The notes beneath the pieces were generated by a model. That model was not told where the DNA came from. It saw nothing but the letters and a program-made list of their open reading frames with translations, and ran no database searches. Shown here one piece after another: positions 1 through 12,490 of a stretch of DNA of 64,000 nucleotides. The stretch is from positions 19,946,103 to 20,010,102 of the forward strand of contig OZ020304.1 of the NCBI GenBank assembly GCA_963971305.1, read 5' to 3'. This DNA comes from Arcuatula senhousia. Its lineage: Eukaryota > Mollusca > Bivalvia > Mytilida > Mytilidae. The position numbers were made by a program, and so were the translations under genes. Position 1 is the first letter of the stretch; the number at the start of each line of letters is the position of its first letter.

Positions 1-318
1 AAACTGTAATCGTTATCAAAAATTCAAAGTTTGGAAAATGTCATTTGACTCCTAGGAATGATTAATCACGCAAACTTCCTGGTTACATGTTTTTAACAAA
101 AAGTGTCGCTAGGTGCCAACAAAATTTATTTGAAAACGGTTAGTCCTAGAGACTTGGAACCTTCACCAATCGTCTTAGGTGACATAAGTTGCATCCAAAA
201 ATATATATGTCAAAGGTTGAATCTCAAGTTTGAATTGTTGCGTCATGACTTAATATAGGTATGTATTGCGCAATATATAGTAATCCATTATTAAGGAAAC
301 CATATATTTTTAGAATCA

Positions 319-605
319 ATTTTGATGAAATTTGGTATTCAAGTAGATTTAAGGGTCTTGAGTACAAATCTGCAGTCTAAAATAAAATTTCGTGCAAATG
401 GCGCCAAAATGTAAAAGTTGACCGATTTTGATGAAATTTGGTATTCTAGTAGATTTAAGGGTCCTGAGTACCAATCTGCGTTCAAAAATAAAATTTTGCG
501 CTTTTCGTGCCAATGGCGCCAAATGTAAAAAAAAATGACCAATTTTGATGAAATTTGGTATTCAGTAGATTTAAGGGTCTTCTAGACTGATTTTGATGAA
601 ATATT
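319..605. repeat. Tandem repeat, about 110-bp unit, three copies
   Basis: The phrase TTTTGATGAAATTTGGTATTC recurs near 319, 425 and 542, each time followed by TAGATTTAAGGGTC. The first two copies also carry the AATGGCGCC stretch. The rest of 1-947 is AT-rich and shows no coding region I can support. Confidence 0.7.
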
Positions 606-954
606 CATAGCGACTGGCATAAAAGTCAAAAGCAACCATATATTTTCTAAATGTTGATATATCCCAAAATTGTATCATTCAGTCACTGTAATCTGTTTCT
701 ATTGTAATACACAAAATGGGAAAGACCTCGCAATCGTTCTTTGAACGGTTGTAATTTAATTTTAATTATTTTACCTACTTGTACTGTATTTTCATCAAGG
801 ATTTGTTTGTACCAACATGTCCATAGAATCATTGGGGTTGGGTTAAAAAGTAAGGACCACCAGAAAGCAGGACAGGTATGTATTAGGAAAACACTAGAAA
901 GTTTTTAAACACTACCTTATCATTCATTCTCAGCTGTTTATTTTCAGTTTTCAG

Positions 955-1041
955 AAGAGCAATGGGACATACGCACCACACAACAAGGATTGGCTGAAGG
1001 AAAAAATCTATGTGATGTTACGCAAACAAGCAGGGAAGTAG
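955..1041 (+). CDS. Possible last exon of an unidentified plus-strand gene (partial, upstream part outside the window)
   Basis: A pyrimidine-rich TTTTCAG acceptor (948-954) is followed by an open frame of 28 codons ending in TAG at 1039-1041. The peptide contains [20 protein letters not shown] and ends RKQAGK, a charged, non-repetitive composition that looks like a genuine protein C-terminus. An alternative AG lies at 946-947. Overlapping AATAAA signals at about 1436-1446 would give a 3' UTR of roughly 400 bases. I do not recognise the protein. A second frame from 948 stays open for about 64 codons to a stop near 1141, so the frame choice is uncertain. Only transcript data could confirm this exon. 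Confidence 0.33.
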   Translation, partial: KSNGTYAPHNKDWLKEKIYVMLRKQAGK

Positions 1042-2330
1042 GAGGATCAAGAATTTCATTTTGTCTTCATTTAAGTTCATCGTATGATTGTGGAAATGTT
1101 AGGAAAACATTTGTTACATTAGCGGAGATACTTTTTGTTTAAAGAGATGAAAGTTGTTACACAATCTGAGATTTTATATGCTGAGATATATAAATCAGCT
1201 GTTCACTGTTATGGTTTGTTATAATTGATTACTTGATAATGATAAAAAAATTGTATTATGTGTCTTAAGGTTTATATAGTTTTTTCTAAGATGATTTTGG
1301 GGCAGCTTTAGTTAAGTAGTTTAGATTCATAATTCAAGTAAAAATGTATGGTTGTAGGGTTGTTTGGATAGAGAGAGATGTAAATACTAATATTTCTTGT
1401 TACCCTGTTATATGATTATGGAAATGTACAATATTAATAAAATAAATGTAATATTCAAAGTGTATGAAATGCTTTTTGTCAAAACTTTGGGGATTTTAAA
1501 TGAAGACTAAGAACTTATAAATTATATTTTTAATACATTGATCATTTGAATCTTTGAATGGCTGAAGTTCTATCATTCAATTATAATTACATGTTTGGAA
1601 GGGATTGATATATTATTAAATTTGTTTAATTTCTAGGTTATCTTAGTATGTTTTGATATTTAACTGTTTCATGAATTAAATACACTGGATATGGGATGCA
1701 GGTTCATATATTTGAAATTACTCTAATTAGTACAATTTGATTGATTGTTGGCTTGTTACAATTGCATTTATAAGGTTATTTTGAATATAGATGTGTTTGG
1801 GGCAAACATTGATGTGTCACAATTTTTTTCCTGTATGAAATACAATTACTGTACATTTAAATGTAACAGTTATAACAATAATGAAATGAAATTATGAAAT
1901 ACTTGATAATGGATAAAATTAAAAGATGTATGATTTGTACACTTGACCACTTTCATTTTGTTGCCAAGATTTTATGAAATTTTCATTGACCTTTTTTTTA
2001 TGTGAGTAAACAAAAATTAAACAATATCAAAAAAGTAAAATCAACATTTTTTGTTAATTTTATACAACATTTGATTTTTTGCATTTCTCAATTGTGTTAT
2101 TACATGTAAATTTCTGATTTCAAAATTTCAGAAAAAAATCTTTAATTCATTATAAGACATTATTGGTTGTTATGAATAATCTATTCATTCTTTTCAATCA
2201 CAACATTGTTCATCTATCATTTACATTGTGTCATTATTTAGTCTGTAAATAAACATATTAGTAGTAGATCCTTAGTTTAGTTCATCTTTATAAAATGCCC
2301 ATAGGGGGTAGTTTCCTGTGATGTGTTCTC
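1042..2330. other. AT-rich non-coding stretch; possible 3' UTR then intergenic
   Basis: No coding region or clear repeat is seen. AATAAA signals near 1436-1446 could end a transcript from the candidate exon at 955-1041. Confidence 0.5.
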
Positions 2331-3867
2331 TTTTTTAGCTCACCTGGACCGAAGGTCCATGTGAGCTATTGCCATCACTTGGCGTCCGTCGTCGTCCGTT
2401 GTCGTCCGTCGTCGTTAACATTTTTCAAATGTTAACTCCTCTAACACCATAAGTCCAATGGCTTTTAAATTTGGTACAGTTGTTAATTAGCATAGGTAGT
2501 ATAAAACTAGCGTGGGGATTTTTGATTCGTTGAAAAACATGGCCGCCATGGCTAAAAATAGAACATAGGGGTAAATTGCAGTTTTTTGCAAATAACTCAA
2601 AAACGGTAACAGATATCAAAATTCTGGCATAGGGTAAAAGTGATCAGCACTTCAAGATCTACCTGCCCAGAAATTTTCAAGAAGATCCAACAACCGATGT
2701 AGGAGTTATTGCCCTTTTTCTGGATTTTTTCAAAATTTTGCACTTATTTAGCCCTATATCTTGAAAACTATACAAGATATTTTAAAAAATCAAATTGCAT
2801 AGAATTAAGCACATTAAGATCTACATTTCATGTAATTAGGTCAAAGCTGTAGAACCATTTCTTTTAGGAGTTATGGCCCTTAAAGCGTCAAATTTTACCA
2901 TTTTTCATTACTTTTACCCTGAATTTCAAAGATTAACTTGTCTGACACCATACATCCAACTTCAACCAGACTTGGCACAGTTGTTTAATAGCATTAATGC
3001 TACAATTCTATCGTTCGGATTTTTGATTCGTCAAAAAATATGGCCTCCATGGCTTAAAATAGAACATAGGGGTCAAATTACAGTTTTTTGTAAATAACTC
3101 AAAAACGGTAACAGATATCAAAATTCTAATGGGAGACAAAAGTGATTAGCATCTGAAGATCTACCTGCTCTGAAATTTTCAAGAAGATCCAACAAATGAC
3201 ATAGGAGTTATTGCCCTTTTTCTGGATTTTTTCAAAATTTTTCACTTATTTAGCCCTATATCTTGAAAACTATACAAGATATTTAAAAATTCAAATTGCA
3301 TATGATTAAGCACATCAAGATCTACAATTCATGTAATTAGGTCAAAGCTGTAGAACCATTTCTGTTAGGAGTTATGGCCCTTAAAGCGTCAATATTTACC
3401 ATTGTTCATTACTTTTCCCCTGACTTGTCTGAAACGGTAAGACCATCTGCATCTTAACATGGCACACTGTTTGATAGCTTATATGCTACAACTCTATCGT
3501 TCAGATTTTTGATTCGTAAAAAAAAACATGGCCACCATGGCTAAAAATAGAACATAGGGGCAAATTTCATTTTTTTGCTAATAACTCAAAACTGGTTTCA
3601 GATATCAAAATTGTGCAAGAATCAAAAGTGATCAGCATATTAAGATCTACCTGTCCTAAAATTTCGGAAAAGATCTGACTGCTGATGTGGGAGTTATTGT
3701 TCTTTTTCCTAATTTTTGCCAAATTTGCGCTTATTAAGCCCAATATCTTGAAAACTAACCAAGATATTTCATAAATTTAAATCGCATATGGTTAAGCACA
3801 ATAATATCTACAAATATATTTATCTGTGTAGTTCAGGTGAGCGATTCAGGCTCTTGGGAGCCTCTTG
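2331..3867 (+). mobile_element. Family-1 hairpin-ended element, copy A (complete)
   Basis: It starts with TTTTTTAGCTCACCTGGACC, which folds with the following GAAGGTCCATGTGAGCTA into a near-perfect hairpin with a GAA loop. A GTCCGTCGTC-rich stretch follows. The core is three diverged units of about 500 bp (each with AACTC, then TTGGTACAG-like and TTTTTGATTCG phrases). It ends CAGGTGAGCGATTCAGGCTC followed by TTGGGAGCCTCTTG, a second hairpin (AGGCTC/GAGCCT). The terminal GCTCACCTG and CAGGTGAGC are mutually inverted. No protein is encoded. Other copies in this window are at 6952-9679, 10809-12329, 17207-18735, 18861-20249 and 31544-36505. Confidence 0.8.
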
Positions 3868-4530
3868 TTTGGCAAACACAGAATTTTTTATAGCACTCTA
3901 AAAGTTATGTTTAGCAAATTTCAACTCAGTAAAACTTCTGGAAGCTTTTATATCAAGGTGGAAAGGACATCAGTACATTGTAATGTGACCATAAGCTGAT
4001 AAATTTATCAATAAATTGTGTAAAAGCTTAGATAATAATGTTTTGTTTAAACAAAACATGCCGCAGACAGTTAAGTTGTTGCCTTGAATTTTAATTTTGT
4101 CTCCTGAGACGAATAGTCACAGAAAGTGAAACATAGGTATTCCTTTCTGATAGTGTGGTATACTTTTGTGGAAAAAGTTTTATAGCTCTGCATCTGATAT
4201 TTGGTATACAGACAGTTGAAGTTATGGCCTACGCACCTGTGTCCATACCATGTGACCCTGACCCTATTTTAATCCTTCAGTGACTCTGTGAACTTTGGTC
4301 TATTAACCTGGGTTGTCAAAAGGGAAAACAGGTCTAGTAGAGGGGTCACTCTGTCTGTACATCTGTTGTGCTATAAAGGTGCTTGTGTAATCTGAATACC
4401 AAAAACTAGATCTGAAATTTTACACAATTATTACAGATATATTGAGTCTTTTGTGTCATTTTATAATTCACCAATAAAGAAAGCATGGGGTTGATTTTTT
4501 TGTGTCCCCTCTTTTTATATAACCGTAAAT
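3868..4530. repeat. Degenerate repeat relics between elements
   Basis: Positions about 4190-4290 are the reverse complement of the monomer that is tandem at 20250-20760 (shared phrases around ATCAGATGC, CATGGCATGGTGACAG and CACAGAGTCACT). Positions about 4330-4440 resemble the head-proximal part of the element at 10386-10620. No gene is seen. Confidence 0.5.
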
Positions 4531-4970
4531 TATGTCTCCCCCCCCACTTTTGTGGGGAGACATATTGTTTTTGTCGTGTCCGTCCATCTGTCCCTGCATC
4601 CGCCTGTCCATCACAAAGTTTGTCAGCACAACTCCTCTGAAACTACTGAACCAAATTCAACGAAACTTGGTATATAGAAAGTAAACCTTATGTAGTTGTG
4701 CATATTACCAGGAAATTTTTATCCTCAAATTTTTGTGGAAGTTATGGCCCTTTGAACTCGGGAATTTGCTGAAAATCCTCATTTATCATCTTGTCAGCGC
4801 AACTCATCTGAAACTACAGAACCAAATTCAATGAAACTATGTATATAGGAAGGACACCATATGTAGTTGTGCAAATGACCAGGGAATTGTGATCCTCAAA
4901 TTTTTGTGGGAGTAATGGCCCTTTGAAATTCGAACTTTTGGGGGAGACATAGTTTTTATAGGCAAAAACA
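4531..4970 (+). mobile_element. Family-5 hairpin-ended element (ATGTCTCC ends)
   Basis: The head TATGTCTCCCCCCCC pairs with GTGGGGAGACATA. GTCGTGTCCGTCC-type sequence follows, then two monomers (about 4610 and 4790) containing the ACTACTGAACCAAATTCAA-type phrase. The tail GGGGGAGACATA is followed by the hairpin GTTTTTATAGGCAAAAAC. No coding capacity. Confidence 0.7.
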
Positions 4971-4982
4971 AACTTTAATTTT

Positions 4983-6425
4983 TATGGCCCGACCATGTAT
5001 GTGGATCGGACATATTGTTTTACCCTTGTCCGTCCGTAGGTCCGTACATCCGTCCATAACACTTGGTTAAGTTCTTGGTTAAGGTCCATTACTCGGATAC
5101 TAGATGTTGGGGGTCAATGATATTTCACCACCAGATGGGTCTTGGGTAGGGCTACACCACCCATTAGAAATTAGGTCACTGTGACCTATATTTTATGCAT
5201 GAATAACTTAGGTTAATTTCTTGGTTAAGGTCCATAACTTGGATACTAGATGTTGGGGGTCAATGATATTTCACTACTAGATGTGTCATTGGTAAGGTGA
5301 CACCACCCACTAGAAATTAGGTCACTGTGATCTATATTTTACGCATGAATGACTTTGGTTAAGGTCCATATCTCAGATACTACATGTTGATGGTCAATGG
5401 TATTTCACCACTAGCTGTGTCTTGGGTAACATGACACCACCAAATAAAAATTAGGTCACTGTGATCTATATTTTATGCATGAACGACTTCGGTTAAGTTC
5501 TTGGTTAAGGTCCATAACTTGGATACTAGATGTTGGGGGTCAATGATATTTCACCACTTACTAGATGTGTCTTGGGTAATGTGACACCATCCACTAGAAA
5601 TGAGGTCACTGTGACCTATATTTTACGCATGAATGACTTTGGTTAAGGTCCATATTTTGAATACTACATGTTAGGGTCAATAATATTTCACTACTCGATG
5701 AGTCTTGGTAACATGGCACCACCCACTAGAAATTAAATAGACGATATTGAGATAAAGTTTGTTTTTGCCTACAAAAACGATGTCTTCCCCCCGCTTCCCC
5801 AAAAAGTTCTAAGTTCAAAGGACCATTACTCCCACAAAAATTTGAGGATCAAAATTTCCTGGTAACATGCATAAGTACATATGGTGTTCTTCCTATATAC
5901 CAAGTTTCGTTGAATTTGGTTTAGTAGTTTCAGAGGAGTTGCGCTGACAAGATGATACATGAGGATTTTCAGCGATTTTCTAAGTTCAAAGGACCATTTC
6001 TCCCACAAAAATTTGAGAATCGAAATTTCCTGGTAATATGCACAACTGCATATAGTGTCCTTCCTATATACCAAGTTTCGTTGAATTCGGTTCAGTGGTT
6101 TCAGAGGAGTTGCGCTGACAAGATGATACATGAGGATTTTCAGCAATTTTCTACAACTCCCACAAAAAGTTGAGGATCAAAATTTCCTGGTAATTTGCAC
6201 AACTACATATGATGTCATTCCTATATACCAAGTTTGGTTGAATTCGGTTCAGTAGTTTCAGAGGAGTTACGCTGACAAACTTTGTGACGGACAGACGGAC
6301 GGACACGACAAAAACAATTAACACTTTTGATCAATTTCTTGGTAAAGGTCCATATCCCAAGTAATACACATTGAGGGTCAATGATATTTCAAGAACGGGA
6401 GGGCCATCCTGTGGCTCATAGACAC
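4983..6425 (+). repeat. Family-6 element with about five 150-200-bp tandem units, interrupted by a family-5 copy
   Basis: The head is an imperfect hairpin (GCCCGACCA/TGTGGATCGGAC) followed by TTGTCCGTCCGTAGGTCCG. Units repeat between about 5060 and 5735, each with GGTTAAGGTCCAT, GGGTCAATGATATTTCA, ACACCACCCA and TAGGTCACTGTGA. The array stops at about 5740, is replaced by an inverted family-5 copy, and resumes at about 6320 with TTGGTAAAGGTCCATAT and GGGTCAATGATATTTCA. This shows insertion of one element into another. Confidence 0.7.
5755..6316 (-). mobile_element. Family-5 copy, inverted, nested in the family-6 array
   Basis: It begins with the inverted tail hairpin GTTTTTGCCTACAAAAAC and contains three diverged monomers, each ending TTTCAGAGGAGTTGCGCTGA or close to it. 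It ends near GGACACGACAAAAACA. The outer ATGTCTCC head hairpin is missing, so the copy is truncated at that end. Open frames inside it are repeats of the monomer, not genes. Confidence 0.7.
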
Positions 6426-6951
6426 ATTATCTATTTTTTATCATATGATGTTATGGAGAGGTCATTGTTGTTGTAAACATTATCGTCTGTGGGACACTTT
6501 GGTGTCTGTGAGATAACTTTGTTTGTTGTTGGCAAATTGTTGTTAAAGTTTGATATAATGTTATAAAGGAAGATTGGTACTCTTGCCCCTACTGTTTCAG
6601 AAAAAGGGTTCAAAAGGGACTAAATTGGGTGTATTAACAAAACGTCTATAGAATGTTTATTTTTCATCAGATTGAGTTCCTCCATAAATTCTGTCAACTT
6701 AATGTGACCTCTGTTTATATTTATCTCGCACCATAACAATGCTACAATTTGTCAAAGTTTAACATGAGTCAAATGTAGGTCATACATTTAAACCACTTAT
6801 CATGGTATCATGCTGTTGTCTTTTTCTGCATTGTCTGCTAACATAAGTGTTCCCATAATAACTTTAGTTCTAGATATCCGATTGCTATGAAAATTTACAA
6901 TGATGTTCCTTACCATAAAAGGATGGATGGGATCGGTTTTTGGGGTCTCCC

Positions 6952-9679
6952 TTTTTTAGCTCACCTGACCGGGTCATGTGAGCTATTGTCATCGTTAAGC
7001 GTCCGTCGTCCGTCCGTTAACTTTTCTTCGAAGATCTTCTTCTCTGAAACCACTGAAGGGATTGCATTGAAACTTGGTATACTTGATCTTTAGGATGTCC
7101 TCTACCAAGTTTGTGAACTATATAAATGTTGACAAACCAACATGGCCGCCGTTGCTAAAAATAGAACAGGGGGGTCAGACCATTGTCGAAAGTATAAGAG
7201 ATAGAGAAAATCCGAAGCAACCTTCCTTGTTCAGCATCAGAAGCGCTACAAATCTCTCCATTGAGTCAAAGTTGTGAAACGACTCCTTATAGGAGTTATT
7301 GCCCTTTAATTATCAAAATTGACCATTTTTGCAGTTTTTATACGACCGCAAAATTTTTGCGATCGTATAATGTTATGGCGATGTCGTCATCGTTGTCGTT
7401 GTCGGCGTCGTCGTCTGTGGACACTATGGTTTCCGTGCGATAACTTGAGTAAATGTTGACAGAATGTTATGAAATTTTGATATGATGTTTGTTACTACTA
7501 AAGGAAGATTGGTATTGTATTTGGGGATTGTGGCCCCTACCATTTTAGAAAAAAGGGCCAAAAAGGGCGAAAACGGGTGTATTGACAAAACTGTTGTAGA
7601 ATGTTTATTATACATTTGATTTTGAAAATTCTTTTTTGATTGAATTCATCATTAAATTCTGTCAACAAAATGTGTCAATGGTTTTGATATATATTGCACT
7701 GTTACATTGCTACTGGGGGTCAAAAAGGGGCCACACAAAAAAAAATTGACTTTTTTATTTGTGGTCCAAAATCTTTTTTTCATTGGAATCCTTGTGAAAA
7801 TCCCTGCCTGCGTTTTTTAATCAGATTTGCAATATCTCTTACCGTTTTTGAGAAATTAGGGGTCAAAGGGGCCAAAAACGCAGTTATTAAAAGTTTGTCA
7901 AGGCAAATAGTTTTAAACCAAAAATTAAGTTGTAGTGGACCTGCCAATTGTTATGAAGTTTTGATATGATGATTATATCCACTTAAGGAATGTTGGTTTT
8001 GTATTTGGGGTTTGTGGCCCCTTCTGTTTTAGAAAAAAAGGTCCAAAAAGGGCTAAAACGGGTATATTGACAAACCTGTTGTAGAATGTTTATCATTCAT
8101 TCGATTTCAAAAATTCTTTTTTTATTGAATTCATCATTAAATTCTATCTACTAAATGTGTCAATGATTTTGATATGTATTTCACCATTACATTGCTACAG
8201 GGGGGTTAAAGACAGACCACGCCCATTAAATCAACTTTTTTATTTGTGGTCCGATTTTCAAAATCTTTTTTTTTCATTGGATTTCTTGTGAATATTTCTG
8301 CTTATTTTTTAATCGGATTTGCAATATCTTTTACCGTTTTTAAGAAATAAGGGGTCAAAGGGCCAAAATTGTAAATTAATACATGTATATAAATTAGGCT
8401 TTTTGTATTAGATGTTGATGTAAATATAAATGTGTCAAAAATGCATTTTTAAGTCCACCACAGGATGCATGTGTCAAAAAGCTTTGTAAGTCCACCATGG
8501 GCTTCATGTGACCAAAGCAATGGACTATCCATACTGGGCCTACAACGTACAGGGTTCAACTTGTTGCCGTCGTATCATGCTGCGCTCGGCGTAGCTTTTT
8601 ATTGGACTATATCTTGAAAACCGTTAGAGCTAGAGGAAAAGTTAGCATTGCAGAAATGTTAAGCTCATTGAGATCTACAAAAATGATTTCAGGGTCAAAA
8701 TTGTCAGATCAGCCGTTTAAGAGTTATTCCCCTTTAACTGTTTTTTTTCCATAAATTTACACTGATTTTCAAAAATCTTCTTCTCTGAAACCACTGACGG
8801 GATTGCATTGATACTTAATATACTTGATCTTTAGGATGTCCTCTACCAAGTTTGTGAATTATATACACGTTGACCAACCAACATGGCCGCCGTTGCTAAA
8901 AATAGAACAGGCGGATCAGACCATTGTTTTTGGCTTATTACTCAAAAAGTATAAGAGATAAAGAAAATCCGAAGCAACCTTTCATGTTCAGCATCAAATG
9001 CGCTACCAATCTCTCCATTGAGTCAAAATTGTGAAACAACTCCTTATAGGAGTTATTGCCCTTTAATCGTCAAAATTGGCCATTTTTGCAGTTTTTGGAC
9101 AATATCTTGAAAACCTGTAGAGCTAGAGGAAAAGTTAGCATTGCAGAATTGTTAAGCTTATTCAGATCTACAAAAATGATTCAGGGTCAAAATTGTCAGA
9201 TCAGCCATGTAAGAGTTATTCCCCTTTAACTGTTTTTTTTTCCCATTAATTTTAACTGATTTTCAAAAATCTTCTTCTCTGAAACCACTAAAGGGATTGC
9301 TTTGAAACTTGGTACACTTGATCTTTAGGATGAGTCTACCAAGTTTGTGAATTATATACATGTCGACCAACCAACATGGCCGCCATTGCTAAAAATAGAA
9401 CAGGGGGGTCAGACCATTGTTTTTGGCTTATAACTCGAAAAGTATAAGAGATAGAGAAAATCCAAAGCAAGTTTTCTTGTTCAGCATCAAAAGGTCCTTA
9501 AAGGAGTTATTGCCCTTTAACTGTTTTTTTTTTATTAATTTCAACCGATTTCCAAAAATCTTCTCTGAAACCACTGAAAGGATTGTTTTGCAACTTTGTA
9601 TACTTGAAAGTTTGTGAAATTTATTCAAACTTTGGCATAAGAGATCAGGTGAGCGATTCAGGCTCCTGGGAGCCTCTAG
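6952..9679 (+). mobile_element. Family-1 element, copy C, itself interrupted at 7337-8604
   Basis: The head is TTTTTTAGCTCACCTGACC with hairpin partner GGTCATGTGAGCTA, then CGTCCGTCGTCCGTCC. Monomers contain TTCTCTGAAACCACTGAA, GATCTTTAGGATG and CCAACATGGCCGCC. The tail is CAGGTGAGCGATTCAGGCTC, then CTGGGAGCCTCTAG. The monomers differ from those of copy A although the two ends are the same. Confidence 0.75.
7337..8604 (+). mobile_element. Family-4 element (TACGACCGC head) nested in copy C
   Basis: The head TATACGACCGCAAAA pairs with TTTTGCGATCGTATA, followed by a GTCGTCATCGTTGTCG-rich run. Two diverged units follow (7440-7940 and 7940-8400), and the tail is GTCGTATCATGCTGCGCTCG, then GCGTAGC. 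The uninterrupted host phrase GCAGTTTTTGGACAATATC is visible at about 9090. Here GCAGTTTTT and TTGGACTATATC are separated by this insert. Confidence 0.7.
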
Positions 9680-10385
9680 TTTGTTTAGAAATAAGGGGCC
9701 AGAATTGCTACATTTTTGTTTATTTCCACAATAACTTTTGTTCTGGTTTACCAAATGATGTGAAATTTTACAAAAATGTTTCATACAAGAAAAGGATGAA
9801 TGGGATTGATTTTGGGGGCCAAAAGGGCAAAAATGAAAAGGAGCAGATGCCCTTAATTAGGAGCCAAAAGGGGTCAGATTTATTTTGGTCTGCTTTTGAA
9901 AACAAAAAACAAAAAAACAACGAATCCTTGTGAAATGTGAGTGAAAAGTCCATCAAAGGCTACATGTTTATTCGTTCAAAAATTTGTTCCCACAATAACT
10001 GTGGTTCTGTTTTGCTAAGTGCTGTGAAATTTGATAATTATACCATTTGGGGGCCCCGCTTTATTCATTTAGAAGTATTTCTGGTCTGATTTTAATTTTT
10101 TTTTTGCATGTTAAGTCTTGTCAAATAGTCAATACAAAATGGAGGATAAGTTATTGAAGCCTCCCTTATTTTACATTATGAAATAAGGGGCCAAAATCGA
10201 AAAAAAAATTATTGTTCAATTTCAATTTTTTTTTTTTTTTTTTTTTGCTAATTTATTCTTTTCTAGTAGTTTATTGACAAAATTGAGGATTAATTTTGTG
10301 ATATCCCCTTCCCTTAATTGCTGTTAGGGACCAAAATGGGCAAAACTGAAAGGTAACGGAGACCCTTAATTAAGGACCAAAATGC

Positions 10386-10620
10386 CGGGGTAGTATTTTT
10401 ACCTGCGTCGCCGAAGGCGGAAGCAGGTCTAAGAGTCTGGTCACTCCGTACGTCCGTCGCGCCATAGGGGTGCCTGTCTAGCGTAATCTGAATCTCAAAA
10501 ACCAAACTCTAGATCGTTCTGAAATTTTACACTCTGATTACATACATATTATAGATGTGCACCTCGACTTTTAGGGTCATTTATAATTCTGTTAAGAAAT
10601 TACGGGCCAAAAAAGCGACT
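10386..10620 (+). repeat. Head of a further hairpin-ended family (GCAGGT hairpin)
   Basis: ACCTGCGTCGCC-GAA-GGCGGAAGCAGGT is a near-perfect hairpin with a GAA loop, followed by CTCCGTACGTCCGTCGC and a short unique stretch. A diverged relic of the same head-proximal sequence is at about 4330-4440. Confidence 0.55.
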
Positions 10621-10808
10621 TTTTAATTGTTTCCACGATGATCGACTTTTGTTCTGCCGGGTTGACCAAGTGCTATGAAACTTTACAGTAATGTTACTTA
10701 CAATAAAAGGAAGGATGTTACTAACCATAACAGGAATGACGGGGATGATTTAAGGTGTCCCTTCTTTTTTCGTTTTGAAATTAATTTATTTTGGCCTGCT
10801 TTTGTAAA

Positions 10809-12329
10809 CTAGAGGCTCCTAGGAGCCTGAATCGCTCACCTGATTTCTTATGCCAAAGTTTGAATAAATTTCACAAACTTTCAAGTATACAAAGTTGCAA
10901 AACAATCCTTTCAGTGGTTTCAGAGAAGATTTATGGAAATCAGTTTAAATTAATAGAAAAATACAGTTAAAAGGCAATAACTCCTATTTATAAGGACCTT
11001 TTGATGCTGAACATGAAAAGTTGCTTCGGATTTTCTCTATCTCTTATATACTTTCGAGTTATAAGCCAAAAACAATGGTCTGACCCCCCTGTTCTATTTT
11101 TAGCAATGGCGGCTATGTTGGTTGGATGACATGTATATTATTCACAAAATTGGTAGAGGACATCCTATAGATCAAGTGTACTAAGTTTCAAGGCAATCCC
11201 TTCGGTGGTTTCAGGGAGGAAGATTTTTGAAAATCAATGGAAAAAACAGTTAAAGGGAAATAACTCTTAAGTGGCTGATCCGACAATTTTGACCCTGAAT
11301 CATTTTTGTAGATCTGAATAAGCTTAACAATTCTGCAATGCTAACTTTTCCTCTAGCTCTACAGGTTTTCAAGATATTGTCCAAAAACTGCAAAAATGGC
11401 CAATTTTGACGATTAATGGACAATAACTCCTATAAGGAGTGGTTTCACAATTTTTACTCAATGGGGAGAATTGTAGAGCTTTTAATGCTGAACATGAAAA
11501 GTTGCTTCAGATTTTCTCTATCTCTTATACTTTTTGAGTTATAAGCCAAAAACAATGGTCTGACCACCTGTTCTATTTTTAGCAATGGCGGCCATGTTGG
11601 TTGGTTGACGTGTATATAATTCACAAACTTGGTAGAGGACATCCTAAAGATCAAGTATACCGAGTATCAATGCAATCCCTTCAGTGGTTTTAGAGAAGAA
11701 GATTTTTGAAAATCAGTGTAAATTAATGGAAAAAAAAACAGTTAAAGGGGAATAACTCTTAAACGGCTGATCTGACAATTTTGACCCTGCAGTCATTTTT
11801 GTAGATCTCAATAAGCTTAACAATTCTGCAATGCTAACTTTTCCTCTAGCTCTAACGGTTTTCAAGATATAGTCCAAAAACTGCAAAAATGGTCAATTTT
11901 TATGATTAAAGGGCAATAACTCCTATAAGGAGTGGTTTCACAACTTCGACTCAATGAAGAGATTTGTAGAGCTTTTAATGCTGAACAAAAAAAGTTGCTT
12001 CAGATTTTCTCTATCTCTTATACTTTTCGAGTTATAAGCCAAAAACAATGGTCTGACCCCCCTGTTTTATTTTTAGCAACGGCGGCCATGTTGGTTTGTC
12101 GACATAATTCACAAACTTGGTAGAGGACATCCTAAAGATCAAGTATACCAAGTTTCAATGCAATCCCTTCAGTGGTTTCAGAGAAGAAGATCTTTGAAGA
12201 AAAGTTAACGGACGGACGACGGACGACGGACGACAGACGACGGACGACGGACGACGGACGACGGACGGACGACGGACGCTTAACGATGACAATAGCTCAC
12301 ATGACCCTTCGGGTCAGGTGAGCTAAAAA
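10809..12329 (-). mobile_element. Family-1 element, copy D (inverted, complete)
   Basis: It reads in from the tail CTAGAGGCTCCTAGGAGCCT, then GAATCGCTCACCTG. Two long diverged monomers follow, containing CCAATTTTGACGATTAA-type and AGCAATGGCGGCCATGTTGG phrases. It ends in a (GGACGAC)n run and the head hairpin GCTCACATGACCC-TTC-GGGTCAGGTGAGCTAAAAA. It is the same subfamily as copy C, in opposite orientation. Confidence 0.8.
12207..12282. repeat. (GGACGAC)n / GACGGAC-rich simple repeat
   Basis: Roughly ten imperfect copies of GGACGAC form the GTCCGTCC-type zone next to the head hairpin of copy D. It is the longest such run in the window. Confidence 0.85.
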
Positions 12330-12490
12330 TGAATTCCTTGTGAAATGTGGGTGGCTTATGCACCATAGGCTGCATGTGTCAAAAACTTTGTCAGTCCACC
12401 ATGGGTAGCATGTGTCCAAAACAGTTAATTATCCATATTGGGCCTAAAACGTACAGGGTTCGCATCATGCTGCGTATTGCGAAGTTTTTA

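Larger units (their letters stand above)
6430..12490 (+). mobile_element. Compound nest: family-4-like host element split by two family-1 insertions
   Basis: Host sequence (phrases CATATGATGTTATGG, GATAACTT, AAAAGGGCCAAAA, TGTGAAATTT) runs 6430-6951, 9680-10808 and 12330-12490. It ends in a CATCATGCTGCGTATTGCGAAG-like tail and GTTTTTATT. The flanks join sensibly across the inserts. For example, the host phrase GCCTGCTTTTGTAAA is cut at 10808, and TGAATTCCTTGTGAAATGTG resumes at 12330. The intact arrangement of those phrases is visible at about 9890-9940. No protein-coding region is supported. Confidence 0.6.

Noticed and set aside
5826..6173. Two overlapping open frames on opposite strands of about 75-105 codons
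   Set aside because: Both are translations of the family-5 monomer. The minus-strand peptide repeats itself with the monomer period and has no domain.
6952..9679. Helitron interpretation of family 1 (tail hairpin followed by CTAG, then T)
   Set aside because: The tail of copies C and D fits, but copies A, B and F end in CTTG, and the head starts with a T run instead of TC. It remains possible but is not supported enough to call.
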